Shown piece by piece: positions 1-11,699 of a stretch of DNA of 64,000 nt. This DNA is from Candidula unifasciata (lineage: Eukaryota; Mollusca; Gastropoda; Stylommatophora; Geomitridae). The DNA is taken from positions 432,877-496,876 of the forward strand of contig CAJHNH020005990.1 in assembly GCA_905116865.2 (NCBI GenBank). The letters run 5' to 3'. Both the position numbers and the translations under genes were made by a program. Each line of letters begins with the position of its first letter. Positions within the stretch are counted from its first letter, which is position 1. The notes under the pieces are model-generated. The model was given only the letters and a program-made list of their open reading frames with translations, did no database searches and was not told the origin of the DNA.

Positions 1-549
1 TATAAAAAATCCAAACTCCCAAACTGTGACAAGAGCCAGTCTTAGACCTTGGAATACACTCAAAACAAACACACAAATGTAAATTAACAAAACTTGTGTA
101 TTTCTACAGCCCATTCGTTATTGTGCAGCATCTTGGCTGAAATATTCAGTTCAATAAAAGATTAAACTGCCAAGTGAACTTATGGGGCAAGAAACAAGGA
201 CTGGCTGACAGCCTGAGGTGGAGACCATGAAGACAGAGATGAAGATAACTAGTGCCATATAACAGTGTGAGAGATCTCAACAAAATAATCCTACTTAAAC
301 AAATGCATTGCAATATTTCGCCAACTAGACAGTACAAAGACGTTTTGTTATTAGTGATATTTTTCACACGGCAGAATAGCAATGGATTAAGTGTGGATAG
401 GTGTGAGAGAGGGAAGGGAGGAGGATGAGAGTACACTGAAAGAAAAATGGGAAAGGGGTCTCAGTTAAAAAAAAAAAGGCAGGATCTGTATTACGTATGA
501 TGTTTATGTATAAGACGCCACATTTAGCAATTTTCTCAGTCATTTTTAG

Positions 550-550
<1 letters not shown>

Positions 551-583
<33 letters not shown>
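551..583 (+). repeat. Poly-C tract
   Basis: Thirty-three C residues are followed by an A-rich run. The length is likely approximate. Confidence 0.95.
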
Positions 584-594
<11 letters not shown>

Positions 595-1474
595 AAAAAA
601 ACAGCAGTACATTTTCATCTGCATTTGCTCTTGAAAAGGTAGCCAGCCAGCAAGTAAGGGTGTGGTTTTACATGCGACTCTGATTTCTGCATCTTTGCGC
701 TCAACATATGCATTATCAGCAATCTTAATTATTTGCCTATACTGGTTAAAGATTATAAGAGTGGGGTCTACCATCCTCCGCCTCTTCCCACAGATGAGGC
801 CTTGGAACCCGTATAGGGTTATTAGCAGTGTAATAAACAGCGTTGCAGTTTTCAAAAGAAACAAAGAAATCTTTGAACAAAAAACTTTTTCACTTTCTGA
901 CACAAACTCAGAAACATTAATCCAGGGGCAACAACTCACCTGCAAAGCTGCAGTTGTGGCAGAGAGATTCAGAGTGCTGGGCCTCTGGCCTGTTTTCGAT
1001 CCCTGTACAGTAGGGTTATTAAACAGGTTAGGCTAATGAGATCGCAACAAGTATGCCCTGGTCCCTCTACGCCTTAGACTTGAGAAATGTACCTATCTCT
1101 TTCTTCTTCTTCCCGGGTTTGTCTTCCTGATATATGTCTTTTATTAGCCAATATTTACTGCTTGTTATGTCAGCAACTTTTATATTTCTGTGACGTAGCT
1201 ACAGTTTTATTATATTCTGTGACATGTAAGAGACTCCCCACTAATTTCTTGAATCTTTCTCCTAATAATATTTCTGACATATCTATGAATCTGCTTCTTA
1301 TTCCACTAATTTCAATTACATATCTATACTTTACTCCCTAGCAATTTCTAAGGTAGAAATATTGAACCTTTCCCTAATAATTGTTGTGGCACATCTACGA
1401 CAGGAAGTCAATAAGTAGGTTACAAATGGTTATGTAATGGCAGGACAAATGTAGTTGGTGGTTTTTAAAGGTGT
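584..1474. other. No gene recognised
   Basis: AT-rich DNA with a piece of family C tail near 780-830 (GATGAGGCCTTGGAACCCGT). An open minus-strand frame through the poly-C run is chance. The first 550 bases also hold nothing recognised. Confidence 0.6.
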
Positions 1475-1485
1475 CATTAAGTGAC

Positions 1486-1709
1486 GTCGGCTCTGTGGCT
1501 AAGTCGATGCGAACGCTTCGTAATGCCGGGTTCGATCCCAGCTGTGAGCCATGCGCCTTGCGTTGGTTTCGACAGTGGTATCAAGAAGGCCGACCGTCCA
1601 GAAAGCAATGGCAAACTACTGGATGTAAATTCGCCTAGAAAAACCATACAACAGCCAGGGGCTGTTAAGGTTGTTTTCTGCAACGTCCTGTAAAGGATAC
1701 ACAACTAAC
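1486..1709 (+). mobile_element. tRNA-derived SINE, family A
   Basis: An A-box-like TGGCTAAGTCGATG and a B box GGTTCGATCCC lie about 30 bases apart, followed by a tRNA-unrelated body ending CCTGTAAAGGATACACAACT. Flanking CATTAAGTGAC (1475-1485) and CATTAGGTGAC (1710-1720) form an 11-bp target duplication with one mismatch. Confidence 0.8.
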
Positions 1710-1839
1710 CATTAGGTGACAGCCACATCGACTTTTATGTCTCCATTTGTTAGGTGACGCTAGGTGCTGCAGGCACATTCACAACATGGAAACAAAATGG
1801 TGACTGTACTTGCTGAGTGTACCCTCAAAGAACAACACG

Positions 1840-2213
1840 CTGTTGTGCAGTTTTTTGGGAAAAGGGGTGGGGGGAACAATGTATGTGTAAAAATTAACGG
1901 TTTTCAAGTTATTACTTTCTTTAGTTGTTTTTTTTTTCCCACAACCTTTTTGTGACCTACTCATCGACTTCCTCTTGGATGAATCTTCCCCCAATAATTT
2001 ATATGACATAAAGATTGAATCTACTATGCTGTTGTGCAGTTTTTTGGGAAAAGTGGTGGGGGAACAATGTATGTGTAAAAATAAAGGGTTTTCAAGTTAT
2101 TATTTTCTTTAGTTTTTTTTTTCTCACAACCTTTTTGTGACCTACTCATCGACTTCCTCTTGGATGAATCTTCCCCCAATAATTTATATGACATAAAGAT
2201 TGAATCTACCCCC
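1840..2213 (+). repeat. Tandem duplication of about 189 bp
   Basis: Two adjacent copies (from 1840 and from 2029) share CTGTTGTGCAGTTTTTTGGG, TGTATGTGTAAAAAT, GTGACCTACTCATCGACTTC and ATAATTTATATGACATAAAG. They are nearly identical. Confidence 0.88.
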
Positions 2214-2313
2214 AATATGACATGTTCATGAATCTTCCCCCAGAATAATATATGCAACAATCTATAAATTTTCCTTAAACAACATTAAAATGGCTATGAA
2301 CCCTAATTTGATG

Positions 2314-2540
2314 TAATAACGTAGTGGCTACACGCTGGCCTGTCGGCAGATTTGAATCTCATCAAGCTGGATTTATTTAAAACTGACCTTGGCTCACAGG
2401 ACAGCCTAGCCTAAAAAGGGCACCAGCTAATGTCCTGGGAAGTAAAAGCGGCCGGCATGGTGCTGACCACATTACCCATCAGGAAGCTGATAGGTCTATA
2501 AAAAGTTATGGCTCCAGCATCATATAACTGATACGACATT
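2314..2540 (+). mobile_element. SINE, family B
   Basis: A tRNA-like start (GTAGTGGCTACACGCTGGCC, then GATTTGAATCTC) is followed by a body with CTGACCTTGGCTCACAGG, CTGGGAAGTAAAAGCGG and GGCATGGTGCTGACCACATT. Copies of the same order lie at 10311-10545, 54195-54420 and 56590-56815. Confidence 0.7.
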
Positions 2541-2622
2541 ACCATAAAAACAGTCCTTTACTTGTAGTGGTCTATATTTTCTTAGATGAATCTTTCCCTC
2601 AATACTACTTTTGTCTGTGGCA

Positions 2623-3080
2623 TAAATGCGACATCCTCATTAATTCATTCGTTGTCCTGTTATGCCACTTTATGTCATATAAGACTTGCAGTATGTTCTT
2701 TTCAATTCCATTCTTTTCTGTGCAATTAATTCAATATCATGTATGGAATCCAGTCCAGCACCTTTGGCCTCTCTCATCCATGTTCGTTTTAGAGTTTCTT
2801 TTGGTTACCTTCTTCTCCTTAATCCCTTCATTTTTCCAACTTAGCGCCTGTTTGGTGATTCTCTCTCGTATCTTCTCAGAATGTGTCTAATTTAGCACCA
2901 TCTTCTCTGTCTAAAACGAACATGGATGAGAGAGGCCAAAGGTGCTGGACTGGATTCCATACATGATATTGAATTAATTGCACAGAAAAGAATGGAATTG
3001 AAAAGAACATACTGCAAGTCCTATATGACATAAAGTGGCATAACAGGACAACGAATGAATTAATGAGGATGTCACATTTA
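2623..3080. repeat. Long inverted repeat of a LINE 3' tail
   Basis: Two 169-bp arms (2623-2791 and 2912-3080) are near-perfect reverse complements around a 120-bp spacer. The arms carry the LINE 3' tail also seen at 4736-4870, 45740-45785 and 60225-60345. Confidence 0.85.
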
Positions 3081-3237
3081 TTACGCTGCAAACTATTATC
3101 TCTTGACAGCCTGTTTGTCTCTGACCTTTCACTTTGACTCTTGTCTGTGACACTATGCTCATTACTGTGTTTCTATTCCATGTTTGATATACTGCACATC
3201 TATCATCTTTTTAAACATATTTTTAATCCTGCTCATT

Positions 3238-3748
3238 TAGTCTCTGTGACATGTCTGTGACCCTTCTTTCACAATCTCTGTGACATGTCTGTGCCCTTCT
3301 TTCACAATCTGTGACATGTCTGTGCCCTTCTTTCACAATCTGTGACATGTCTGTGCCCTTCTTTCACAATCTCTGTGACATGTCTGTGCCCTTCTTTCAC
3401 AATCTCTGTGACATGTCTGTGCCCTTCTTTCACAATCTCTGTGACATGTCTGTGACCCTTCTTTCACAATCTCTGTGACATGTCTGTGCCCTTCTTTCAC
3501 AATCTCTGTGACATGTCTGTGACCCTTCTTTCACAATCTCTGTGACATGTCTGTGCCCTTCTTTCACTATCTCTGTGACATGTCTGTGCCCTTCTTTCAC
3601 AATCTCTGTGACATGTCTGTGCCCTTCTTTCACAATCTCTGTGACATGTCTGTGCCCTACTTTCACAATCTCTGTGACATGTCTGTGCCCTTCTTTCACA
3701 ATCTCGGTGACATGTCTGTGACCCTTCTTTCACAATCTCTGCGACATG
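3238..3748 (+). repeat. Minisatellite, ~32-bp unit
   Basis: About 16 units of CTGTGACATGTCTGTGCCCT plus TCTTTCACAATCT, with one- or two-base length variants. Both strands stay open in short frames as an artefact. Confidence 0.95.
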
Positions 3749-4054
3749 GCAGTCCTCCCAATCGACAACTCATATGATCCCTCTCAATACGTTTCTAAAC
3801 ATTTTAAGGAAACAACTCTTTCTTTTTCAGTTGATGTAATGATGGATGGGTCTCGCCGCAGGGACTAACAACTTAGTAAACAAGTAAATGTCCCATGCCT
3901 TACAACATTCTTAGATAACAATAAACATCAAAAAAGACTGGAACCACAGATTAAACAAATTAATAGCCTTTTGTAGCACAAACCTACTCAAGCCATTGAA
4001 ACAATGTTTTCTTTGGTGCAATTATATAAAATAATCAAAGCAATGTTTTCTTCT

Positions 4055-4500
4055 TGTAATTTTGAACAAAGAAGACAAACAAAATTTTTTGTTTAGTCAT
4101 GTATCCTCTACAGGACACTGCAGAACCAACCCCAGCATGTTTTGGCTGTTTGCAATTTCACCAGAAAAAAGTTGTGTTCCTTATATAGCCTCCTGAGTGG
4201 CCAGCTCCCCATAGCACTGTCGAAACCAGTGCAAAATCTCCTGCAGCTGGGGTCGAACCCGGCATCTCTGAATTACAAATGCCTAAGCCACAGATGCCAC
4301 ACATAAATAATAGATTGCACAATGTATTACCTGGCATAGTTAACAGTACCTCATCAGGTGCACTAATACAGTAAAAGAAGGATTCATTTACACACTTTAT
4401 TCATCTGTTACTTTGGTACACACCTGATGAGATACTGCAAAATATGTCAAGCAATGAACTGTGCAATCTATTGGTTGTGTCTTCTTTGTTCAAATTTAAA
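4055..4500. mobile_element. Inverted-repeat element holding a SINE
   Basis: The ends are TTTTGAACAAAGAAGACA (about 4063) and TGTCTTCTTTGTTCAAA (about 4478), inverted. A second inverted pair is AATAGATTGCACAATG...CTCATCAGGTG at 4309-4362 and CACCTGATGAG...GTGCAATCTATT at 4421-4471. The SINE at 4176-4300 lies between the outer and inner left arms. Confidence 0.55.
4176..4300 (-). mobile_element. tRNA-derived SINE, family A-like, minus strand
   Basis: The minus strand reads TCTGTGGCTTAGGCATTTGT, then GATGCCGGGTTCGACCCCAG (B box), then CTGGTTTCGACAGTGCTATG. The tRNA-like half and the TTTCGACAGTG start of the body match family A. It sits inside a larger inverted-repeat structure. Confidence 0.65.
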
Positions 4501-4735
4501 TTAAGTCAGAAAATAAACTTGCAAAATAAGACTCAAGCACAGCGGAAAAGACTGCATCAAATATGATAAGATCAAACTACTAATTGGCTCTTGATTCTTT
4601 AAGCCCCAGACATGTGGTTTGAAAAAAAAAAAAGGCTTTTTACCTAAGTAATTGTTGCTAAATGAAATAAGCGGGTATGAAGGGCTAAAAAAAACTGAAA
4701 TAACAAATGAGACAGAGTGGGTTAAAGCTGCATCA

Positions 4736-4870
4736 CCATCTCCCTGTTGTGCCACTACATGTCATATGGGGCTCACTATCTATTCCTCCGCTCTATCCTG
4801 TACAATTATTTCAATATCATAAATGGGATGGAGTTTCTGTCCGGTGTCCTCCTCTCCTAAATCCACTTGG
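4736..4870 (-). mobile_element. LINE 3' tail relic
   Basis: CTGTTGTGCCACTACATGTC, CTCTATCCTGTACAATTATT and ATATCATAAATGGGATGGAG match the tail in the inverted repeat at 2623-3080. Confidence 0.5.
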
Positions 4871-5179
4871 ACAGGGTACAAAGCAGCCTGAGAAACATAT
4901 CATGCCAGGAAACCCCTTTTAACTAAAGTTTGATAGTAAAAACAGTTAAAAAGCTATAAATGAATCAAAATGAAATGGAAGGCAGAGCTGTTAAGGATGT
5001 GACATCTGATTCTTTCTGCAGTAGTTTGATTATGATTCAAAGGATGAATTTATTTTAAAGAATAAACTCGATGATACAATTTTCCCCTTGATTTTGGAGC
5101 AGTGGATTAGATATCTAACCTTCTCCGAAAAGCTTACAGTTCATTTCCTGCACTGAGGGGGATTCAAATACATGACCAA

Positions 5180-6040
5180 CTGGCTGACGAGCCAGCATGC
5201 TAGACTTGGTGCTACAGTGATATCTTCCTATGTGGTTGCAATTTGTGGACTGAAGCTAGGCTGTGACATCTGTGCCTTTTAGTTCAAGACATCTGATTTC
5301 AGCAAACCCTTAAATAGTCATCTTCTTCAACAATACTTGTCAAGGAGTTGATGGTTTATCCCCTGCCCCTACACCCCCCCCCCCCCCCCATAAAGGGACC
5401 CCCATAAAGGGACCCCCAGAACCCACACAGGGAAGTAGAGATCCCATCTAAATCAGAAAATGTTCTTGCAAGTAAAGGCAGTTGGCTGGAATTTACAATA
5501 CTAAATGCCAGCTAGCCTATGAGAATCATAGGTTAGAATACTATGTACAATACACCTCAATGCTTAGAAACAGTGGCCTGCAATTTTTTTTTTTTAATTC
5601 AAATATCACATACATTATACTCATTACATCTCATTGTGTGAGAAAGCGTCCCCATAAATTTATACAAAACTCGCACGCTGCTCATTTATTATCATATACA
5701 AAAGCTAACCCACAACCTATAATGATCAAGAGGGATGATGATCTTTGATATAAAGCAAACCAAAGTGAATAGGTACCATCAAAGCAAACTAAATCATGCT
5801 GAGCAAAGCGTGCGGCAGTTTTGTAGACATTAGATTGGTCTAGCTAGCGCAGGATTACAAAAAGGAAACACAGACACCATCACATCACAAAATGTCACAC
5901 AACTGAACAGCAAGAATTATATAGACACTTATACATCAATGGCAAACCAGACCTTAGTGCTAAAACTAAACATATCAGATAAGTCATACTACAATACTGA
6001 CTTCATTTAAACTTTTAAAAATCAGAGAGCCTTTCTTCTT
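5180..6040. other. No gene recognised
   Basis: AT-rich DNA with a short poly-C run at about 5375 and an isolated AGAACCCACACAGGG family C tail near 5418. Nothing else supported. Confidence 0.55.
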
Positions 6041-6044
6041 TTTT

Positions 6045-6160
6045 ACATTCCTTGGATGTAAACTCTAGTGGAAAATTGTTCATCCACTTCTGGATTTTAG
6101 TCTTGTTTCAGAACTTGAGTTTTGCATGCACATCTGTTTTATAGATGTGGCTTGTTTGTG
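6045..6160 (+). repeat. Dispersed repeat family C, partial
   Basis: GTTCATCCACTTCTGGATTT, GTCTTGTTTCAGAACTTGAG and GATGTGGCTTGTTTG match the first half of family C. It then grades into a simple repeat. Confidence 0.65.
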
Positions 6161-6351
6161 AGTGAGAGAGAGAGAGAGAGTGAGTGAGTGAGTGAGTGAG
6201 TGAGTGAGTGAGTGAGTGAGTGAGTGAGTGACTGAGTGAGAGGGAGAGAGAGAGAGGGAGAGAGAGAGAGAGGGAGGGAGGGAGGGAGGGAGAGAGAGAG
6301 AGAGAGGGAGAGAGAGAGAGAGAGGGAGGGAGAGAGAGAGACACAGAGAGA

Positions 6352-6391
<40 letters not shown>

Positions 6392-6450
6392 GAGTGTGTG
6401 TGTGTGCGCGTGTGTGTGTGCATGCGTGTGTGTGCGCGTGCGTGCGCATG
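6159..6450 (+). repeat. Compound microsatellite (GA/GAGT/TG)
   Basis: GA-rich, GAGT, GGGA and TGTGCG tracts follow one another. The Ser/Leu-rich reading frames through it are not genes. Confidence 0.95.
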
Positions 6451-7129
6451 TAGAATACTGGAGAACTTAGAATGCTACTGTCTTTACAAGACCAAAAGGC
6501 AAGGTGGTGTAACAAAGAAAGCACACAATTTACTACACCAAACACAAACAATATACAGGTTGTTAGGTGTGTAGAGAGTCTGGTGCAGCTTGGAGAGATA
6601 ACAGGATCTGGCTGACACCATGTACTTAGAAGGAATGACAAGATTATTTGTGGATATTACAGAAAAACCAAGTAGCTCTAAATGCCAATCAGACATACCA
6701 GTCACAATGTCCAGCCAGATTTTTGGTTAATGAAAGACATTGAAGGGCTGATATGATCAGATATAAGCCATTCAGGCACATTGAGAATCAGATTTTTGCA
6801 CCTAGATATTTAAGATATTCTTCAGCAATCTGGCCTAGATCATATGTTCATGGTCATGACTCAATACTTCTCTGTGTTGATATTTTGATGATGTTATTTT
6901 GCTTCGTGAGGCGGATTCATGGAAACAGAAAGCCATAAAGCGCAGTGCACAGAGAGATTTAGAAAAAGAACAAGGGCAAAGGTAACAGATAACAGACAGG
7001 TTTAACAGCTGATGATTTGAGATTCAAAATGTCAAACATATGTGACAGCAAATACGGTCCTAAAATCTTAAGCCCTTATTGTGGAAGATTAAAGCAAGCT
7101 GGACTTAATACTGTGCATTCACAAATTTA

Positions 7130-7403
7130 GGCTATCCTCCAAATAATGGTCCCAAACTATCGAGGCCGAAAATATACCCTAACAGGGCCTCAGTCACGTG
7201 TCAATTGCGCACTTCCGGAGGCTATACTGCCACCGCCGAGAGTCTCGCCGGTGTGGACTGGGGCTAAACTAGATGGCTGGGACTCACGAGCAAATAAAAT
7301 GAAGAAAGCTGCAGGAGATGCGGTAGCTGCTGCTCGTGACTGAGGCCCTGTTAGGATATATTTTTGGCCTCGATAATTTAGGACCGTTATTCGGAGGATA
7401 GCC
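7130..7403. mobile_element. Fold-back element FB-1 (non-autonomous DNA transposon)
   Basis: The ends are inverted: GGCTATCCTCC at the left and GGAGGATAGCC at the right. Inside is a second inverted pair, GGGCCTCAGTCACG and CGTGACTGAGGCCC. The flanks CAAATTTA (7122-7129) and CAAATTTG (7404-7411) form an 8-bp direct repeat with one mismatch. The element is 274 bp and has no coding capacity. It shares inner sequence with FB-2, FB-3 and FB-4. Confidence 0.75.
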
Positions 7404-8489
7404 CAAATTTGTGCTAAAAAAAGAAATATCTCAGCCATAGTGGAATACAAATGGATGAAATTATATTTTAATTTTTACTTTATTCTCAATGTTATGTCAA
7501 ATTCTTTTGCCTGCATAACAAATAATTAGAATGCATTTCTGCTTATTCAGAGTATATAAATACATGATGATTCCTACTGGGTTGCTTTTTATGAATTATA
7601 CAGCATAAAGTTCCCACGTAACCAATTGATCTTAAAAAAAAAAACATTTTATTTCTTGTGATTTAAGTAAATTCTGAATAAGACCACAACCGTTGAGCTG
7701 AAAGTGTCAAACGCACTATAAAATCAGTTTGCTGGATCATTTCCAAGTTTCTTCCAACTTGTAAATGCGTAACTTATGTGTTTAAGGTCAGAGTTATTGC
7801 CGTTGGTACTTAAAATTTGTTTTTGAAAATTACACAATAGATGAAAACAAAAGAAAACGTCTGTTTTGATACAAATGAACAGTTGAGATGAAAATAGGTG
7901 TCCACCCAAAAGAAAAAAGTCATGATCCAAGGATAAGTAATTATTGAGAAATTATCGAAAATACAATGGCACGATACTGTAAAAGCACTACAGACACAAC
8001 TAGCATCTCCAAGGGATGTGATTTTAATGACTGCCCATACCATAATGGGACACATCTTTTTTCACTACTTCTGGAATGCATCACAGCATCAGTACAGGAA
8101 GTAGCTCTGGAACGGTTAATGTTAATTTTTCAGCCTGCATTTCACCAGAGTCTATTTCGGACAGACTAGAGTTGACGTGAAATATAAGTCTGAATGTGAC
8201 AGTCCAGTTCAAATGCGACCATTCTGGGAAGTTTGGAAACACTTGACTGGTCCAGCAAACCGATAGTGGTTTATTTAGAGCTCGCAGAAAAATGAAGAGA
8301 TCCCATGAATGGGACACTATCATCTGGAAGGACAAAAATGTCTTTTACCATGTGGGTTTCCTAGAAAGGATCTTCTGGTTAGATAAACAGGATGTGGAGC
8401 TGTGTCCTTTTCAGTGCCTTGTTCTCACCTCTTGATATACCATAATTTACGAGTTCCTTCCTTACTTAAACTACCCAGTAGTGATTCTC

Positions 8490-8815
8490 CTCTTCTTCGC
8501 ATTCACCAGCTGTAAACTCCTGTGGGAACTGTTGGTTGTTTAAGCACCTCTGGATTTTAGACGTGTTCCAGAACTTGAATTGTGCGCCTACATATGTTTT
8601 ACAGATTTGGCTTACTTGAACGCAGACTGTTGGTTCCTTGCCTTTCAGGCAGATGCATTCCCATTTCGGAGGAAATCCAGAATTAGTCGATTCCTACTTG
8701 TTAGGAAGGCAGTAGGTCTGTCTATTCTTGTTTTTCCTTACAGCGGGGCCTCGGAACCCACAAAGTGAGATTCTATCATACCGGGGTCTCGGAACCCATA
8801 AAGTGAGATTCTATC
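8490..8815 (+). repeat. ~290-bp dispersed repeat, family C
   Basis: Landmarks in order are CTTCTTCGCATTCACCAGCT, CTGGATTTTAG, GTGTTCCAGAACTTGA, GGCTTACTTG, CCTTTCAGGCAGATGC, ATTAGTCGA and CTCGGAACCCACA. The last 37 bp is duplicated in tandem. At least seven copies or partial copies occur here; no ORF or pol III box is clear. Confidence 0.75.
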
Positions 8816-8834
8816 ATACTATTTTAGTCCTTAT

Positions 8835-9245
8835 ATTGTCTGCAGGCATCAGTTATTGTATGTCTGTAGCACATATGAGTGCATGATATTAGCGTAGCAT
8901 GTGTGTCACAATGTTAACACAGAAATAGATGTGTCAAATGCTTAGGTGTCCACATGGCACAATTAGGAGCACCCTGATGTTAACACAGCCCGTATGTATG
9001 TCTCACAATGTTAACACAGAACATATATTTGTCACAATATAAACATACAATGTGTGTGTGTGACAATGTTAACGAAGAAACGAATGTCTAAAAAAAAAAA
9101 AGATATGTTAACACAGCAAATACTGGTGCATCCTGATGTTGACACAGCACATATTAGTACATCCTAATAACAACAAAACACATTAAGTTGTGTCAGGATA
9201 TTAACATACCAGTATTGGGTGTGTCCAAAATTCTAATAAAAACCG
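8835..9245 (+). repeat. Degenerate minisatellite
   Basis: Loose units of ATGTTAACACAGCACATAT and GTGTCACA spacing recur. Divergence is high, so it is an old array. Confidence 0.6.
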
Positions 9246-9526
9246 ATAACAGTGAACAACTGTGACAAATAATAAAAACATCAAAAGCAACAACTAGTAC
9301 ATGCAGCATACTCAAGCAAACAAGCAGTCTTATTTAACTTGATATAAAGTAAATTTGTGAAACTTATTTTAAAAAAAATGTTGAAATAATCAGTAACTGA
9401 AAACAAGGCTTTCCTCTTAACAGACTCAATATTGGAATGCACAGAGATGCTATGGACAACAAGTAATGGCTTTAGAAATAAAATAGAAATGAACTGCACA
9501 GAAACCAAATGGGGAATTGGTATTAG

Positions 9527-10255
9527 CAACACACACACAGACACAAAAGTCAAACACACACAGACACAGAAGTCAAACAACAACAGACACAGAAGTCAAA
9601 CACACACAGACACACAAGTCAAACACACACAGACACACAAGTCAAACACACACAGACACAGAAGTCAAACACACACAGACACAGAAGTCAAACACACACA
9701 GACACACAAGTCAAACACACACAGACAAATGTCAAACACACACAGACACAGAAGTCAAACACACACAGACACAGAAGTCAAACACACACAGACACACAAG
9801 TCAAACACACACAGACACACAAGTCAAACACACACAGACACAGACAAACAGAAGTCAAACACACACGATACAGAAGACACACACAAGTCAACAACACACA
9901 CACAGTCAAACCACACACACAAGTCAAACACACACAGATACCGAAGTCAAACCACACACACACACAAGTCACAACACACACAGACACACAAGTCAAAACA
10001 CACACAGAAGTCAAAACACACACAGACACAAGTCAAACACACACAGATACCGATACACAAGTCAAAACACACACACAGAACACGAGAAGTCAAAACACAC
10101 CACACACAAGTCAAAACATAAGTCAAACACACACAGACACACAAGTCAAACACACACAGACACACAAGTCAAACACACACAGGCACAGAAGTCAAACACA
10201 CACAGGCACAGAAGTCAAACACACACAGACACACAAGTCAAACACACACAGACAT
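9527..10255 (+). repeat. Minisatellite, ~22-bp unit (CA-rich)
   Basis: More than 30 units of CACACACAGACACAGAAGTC plus AAA, with internal length variation. Two plus-strand frames stay open for over 200 codons as Thr/Gln/His/Asn/Ser repeats, which is an effect of the unit. Confidence 0.95.
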
Positions 10256-10310
10256 AATGAACAACAAATAGTGGATCTAGAAATAAAATGGAGGTCTTAA
10301 AGAAAATGGG

Positions 10311-10545
10311 AGTCGCTGTGGCGTAGTGCTACTCTCTCGCCTGTGAATCAGAAGGTCGTGAGATCGCTTCCTGGAAGAGCCGGACTTTAAAAAAAAATGA
10401 CCTTGGCTTCCAGGCTGACCCAACCTTGAGTGGGTAAAAGGTGCAGTCCTGGGAAGTAAAGGCAGTCGGCATGATGCTGACCACATCACCTATCTTATGC
10501 CATTGGTCTATAAAATATAGCTCTAGCCCTATATACCCAATACTT
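10311..10545 (+). mobile_element. SINE, family B
   Basis: The tRNA-like start GTCGCTGTGGCGTAGTG precedes a body with ATGACCTTGGCTTCCAGGCT, CTGGGAAGTAAAGGCAG and GGCATGATGCTGACCACATC. It ends near a CTATAAAATATAGC stretch. Confidence 0.72.
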
Positions 10546-11110
10546 TTACTTCACTTTCTTACTGTTACAGAAATTCCCCAGTTCTTGATAGAAAAAAAAA
10601 AAAAACATTTAAAATGTATACAAGCAAGAGAAATGTATAAAAAATCTTAGGAGGAGAAAATTCTATTGACACCATACTGCAAACATCCATGCAGCTGCGA
10701 AACTATACAACTTGTTTATAATGGATACATGATGAACATCGATAGATACAAAAACAAAAATTAACAATGACATTCGTAATATTACACACATAACAAAATT
10801 TTATAACTTCGTTTACAGAGCAGAAACAAAAAGTACACATGTGATTTCTGTGCAATCATTTTGTGCAATAATTTAAACAGCCATTTGAAAAAAAAATTAC
10901 CAAAAAAAAAAAAAAAAAAAAAAGGAAAAAAATATTCAGTGTTTCTACAAAATAGCAATAAGTAATACTTTTTGCCATTTTTAGTTTTATTATGTTTTTG
11001 TCATCACGCCTGTTTAAAGTGATGAGGCTTGGCTGCCAGATTTTTGTGTTGTTTTTGTTTAAATTTTTTATAAGTACAGAAGTGTAACGGTTGAAAGATG
11101 CTGCATGTAC

Positions 11111-11342
11111 CTGATTGGCCAACGAGGTGACTCCCAACCTTACCCGTGATCGCGACACACTTGAAGCCGTGGAGGACATTGAGAGCACACTCTCCTGGCT
11201 GCCGCTGTGTTCTCGGGAGCTGCGCAGGCTGGTGGACATGAGTGGCCTTGAGTGGGGTGAGGGGGTGGAGGTCAGCGAGCCAGCTCGAGAGATTTTGTGA
11301 ACGGGTGCAAATAACCCATGCAGGGGTTTGCAATCAAAGTAT
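11111..11342 (-). CDS. CLIP1: CLIP-170-like protein, end of CAP-Gly 2 and Ser-rich linker
   Basis: After the acceptor CCTCAG the exon reads (R)YFDCKPLHGLFAPVHK, the end of CAP-Gly 2. It continues through a Ser/Arg-rich segment with ESVLSMSSTASSVSRSR, which resembles the CLIP-170 stretch after CAP-Gly 2. It is 232 bp, entering in phase 2 and leaving in phase 0 at donor CAG|GTACAT. With the five upstream exons it gives 1,062 coding bases, or 354 codons, with no stop. The next part of a CLIP protein, a long coiled coil and zinc knuckles, is not recognisable in 1-11,110, so that intron appears to exceed 11 kb and the gene continues off the window. Whether it is a full CLIP1 orthologue cannot be seen. 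Confidence 0.88.
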
Positions 11343-11699
11343 CTGAGGAGACAGTTTGTTACTGATTACTGACCATGGAGATCATATTAAATAGAAGACA
11401 ACACTTTTATACTATTTTCCGCTCCAGACTGGAGGGGAAAGCTAAAGGCAAGCAAGCAAGAGGCAGTCATCGATACAAGCATCAAGATAATATGAAGCGA
11501 TGGATGAACAGAAGCATGAGAGAGTGTACATCCGGGTCAAACGACAGCATCTGACAGCGGACCTTAACTGTGAAGATGTCCTTGATTGACTGATAATCAT
11601 GGAGAAAAAAGCTGCTAGCATGATCATCTGTGGCCCTGGGGGCGATTAATTTAAATCCATATTGACAGAAGGATTCTGAAAACAAATTTCAGTTGGCTC

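Noticed and set aside
364..945. Minus-strand ORF of 193 codons
   Set aside because: The frame runs through the poly-C tract as poly-Gly, shows no known domain, and overlaps a family C tail. No splice or start context supports it.
1486..1560. Functional tRNA gene at the SINE head
   Set aside because: The A and B boxes are present, but the cloverleaf does not close and the sequence continues into a SINE body with a target duplication.
3430..3733. His/Arg/Cys repeat ORFs on both strands
   Set aside because: They come from the 32-bp minisatellite; the unit happens to lack stops.
6108..6641. Ser/Leu/Thr-rich minus-strand ORF of 177 codons
   Set aside because: It is the translation of a GA/GAGT/TG microsatellite with short unique flanks.
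7146..7450. ORFs inside FB-1 on both strands, and similar ones in FB-3 and FB-4
   Set aside because: They lie in inverted-repeat DNA, mirror each other and have no transposase motif.
9432..10257. Two overlapping long plus-strand ORFs (229 and 246 codons) rich in Thr, His, Gln and Ser
   Set aside because: They are translations of a 22-bp CA-rich minisatellite, open in several frames at once, with no non-repeat coding sequence.
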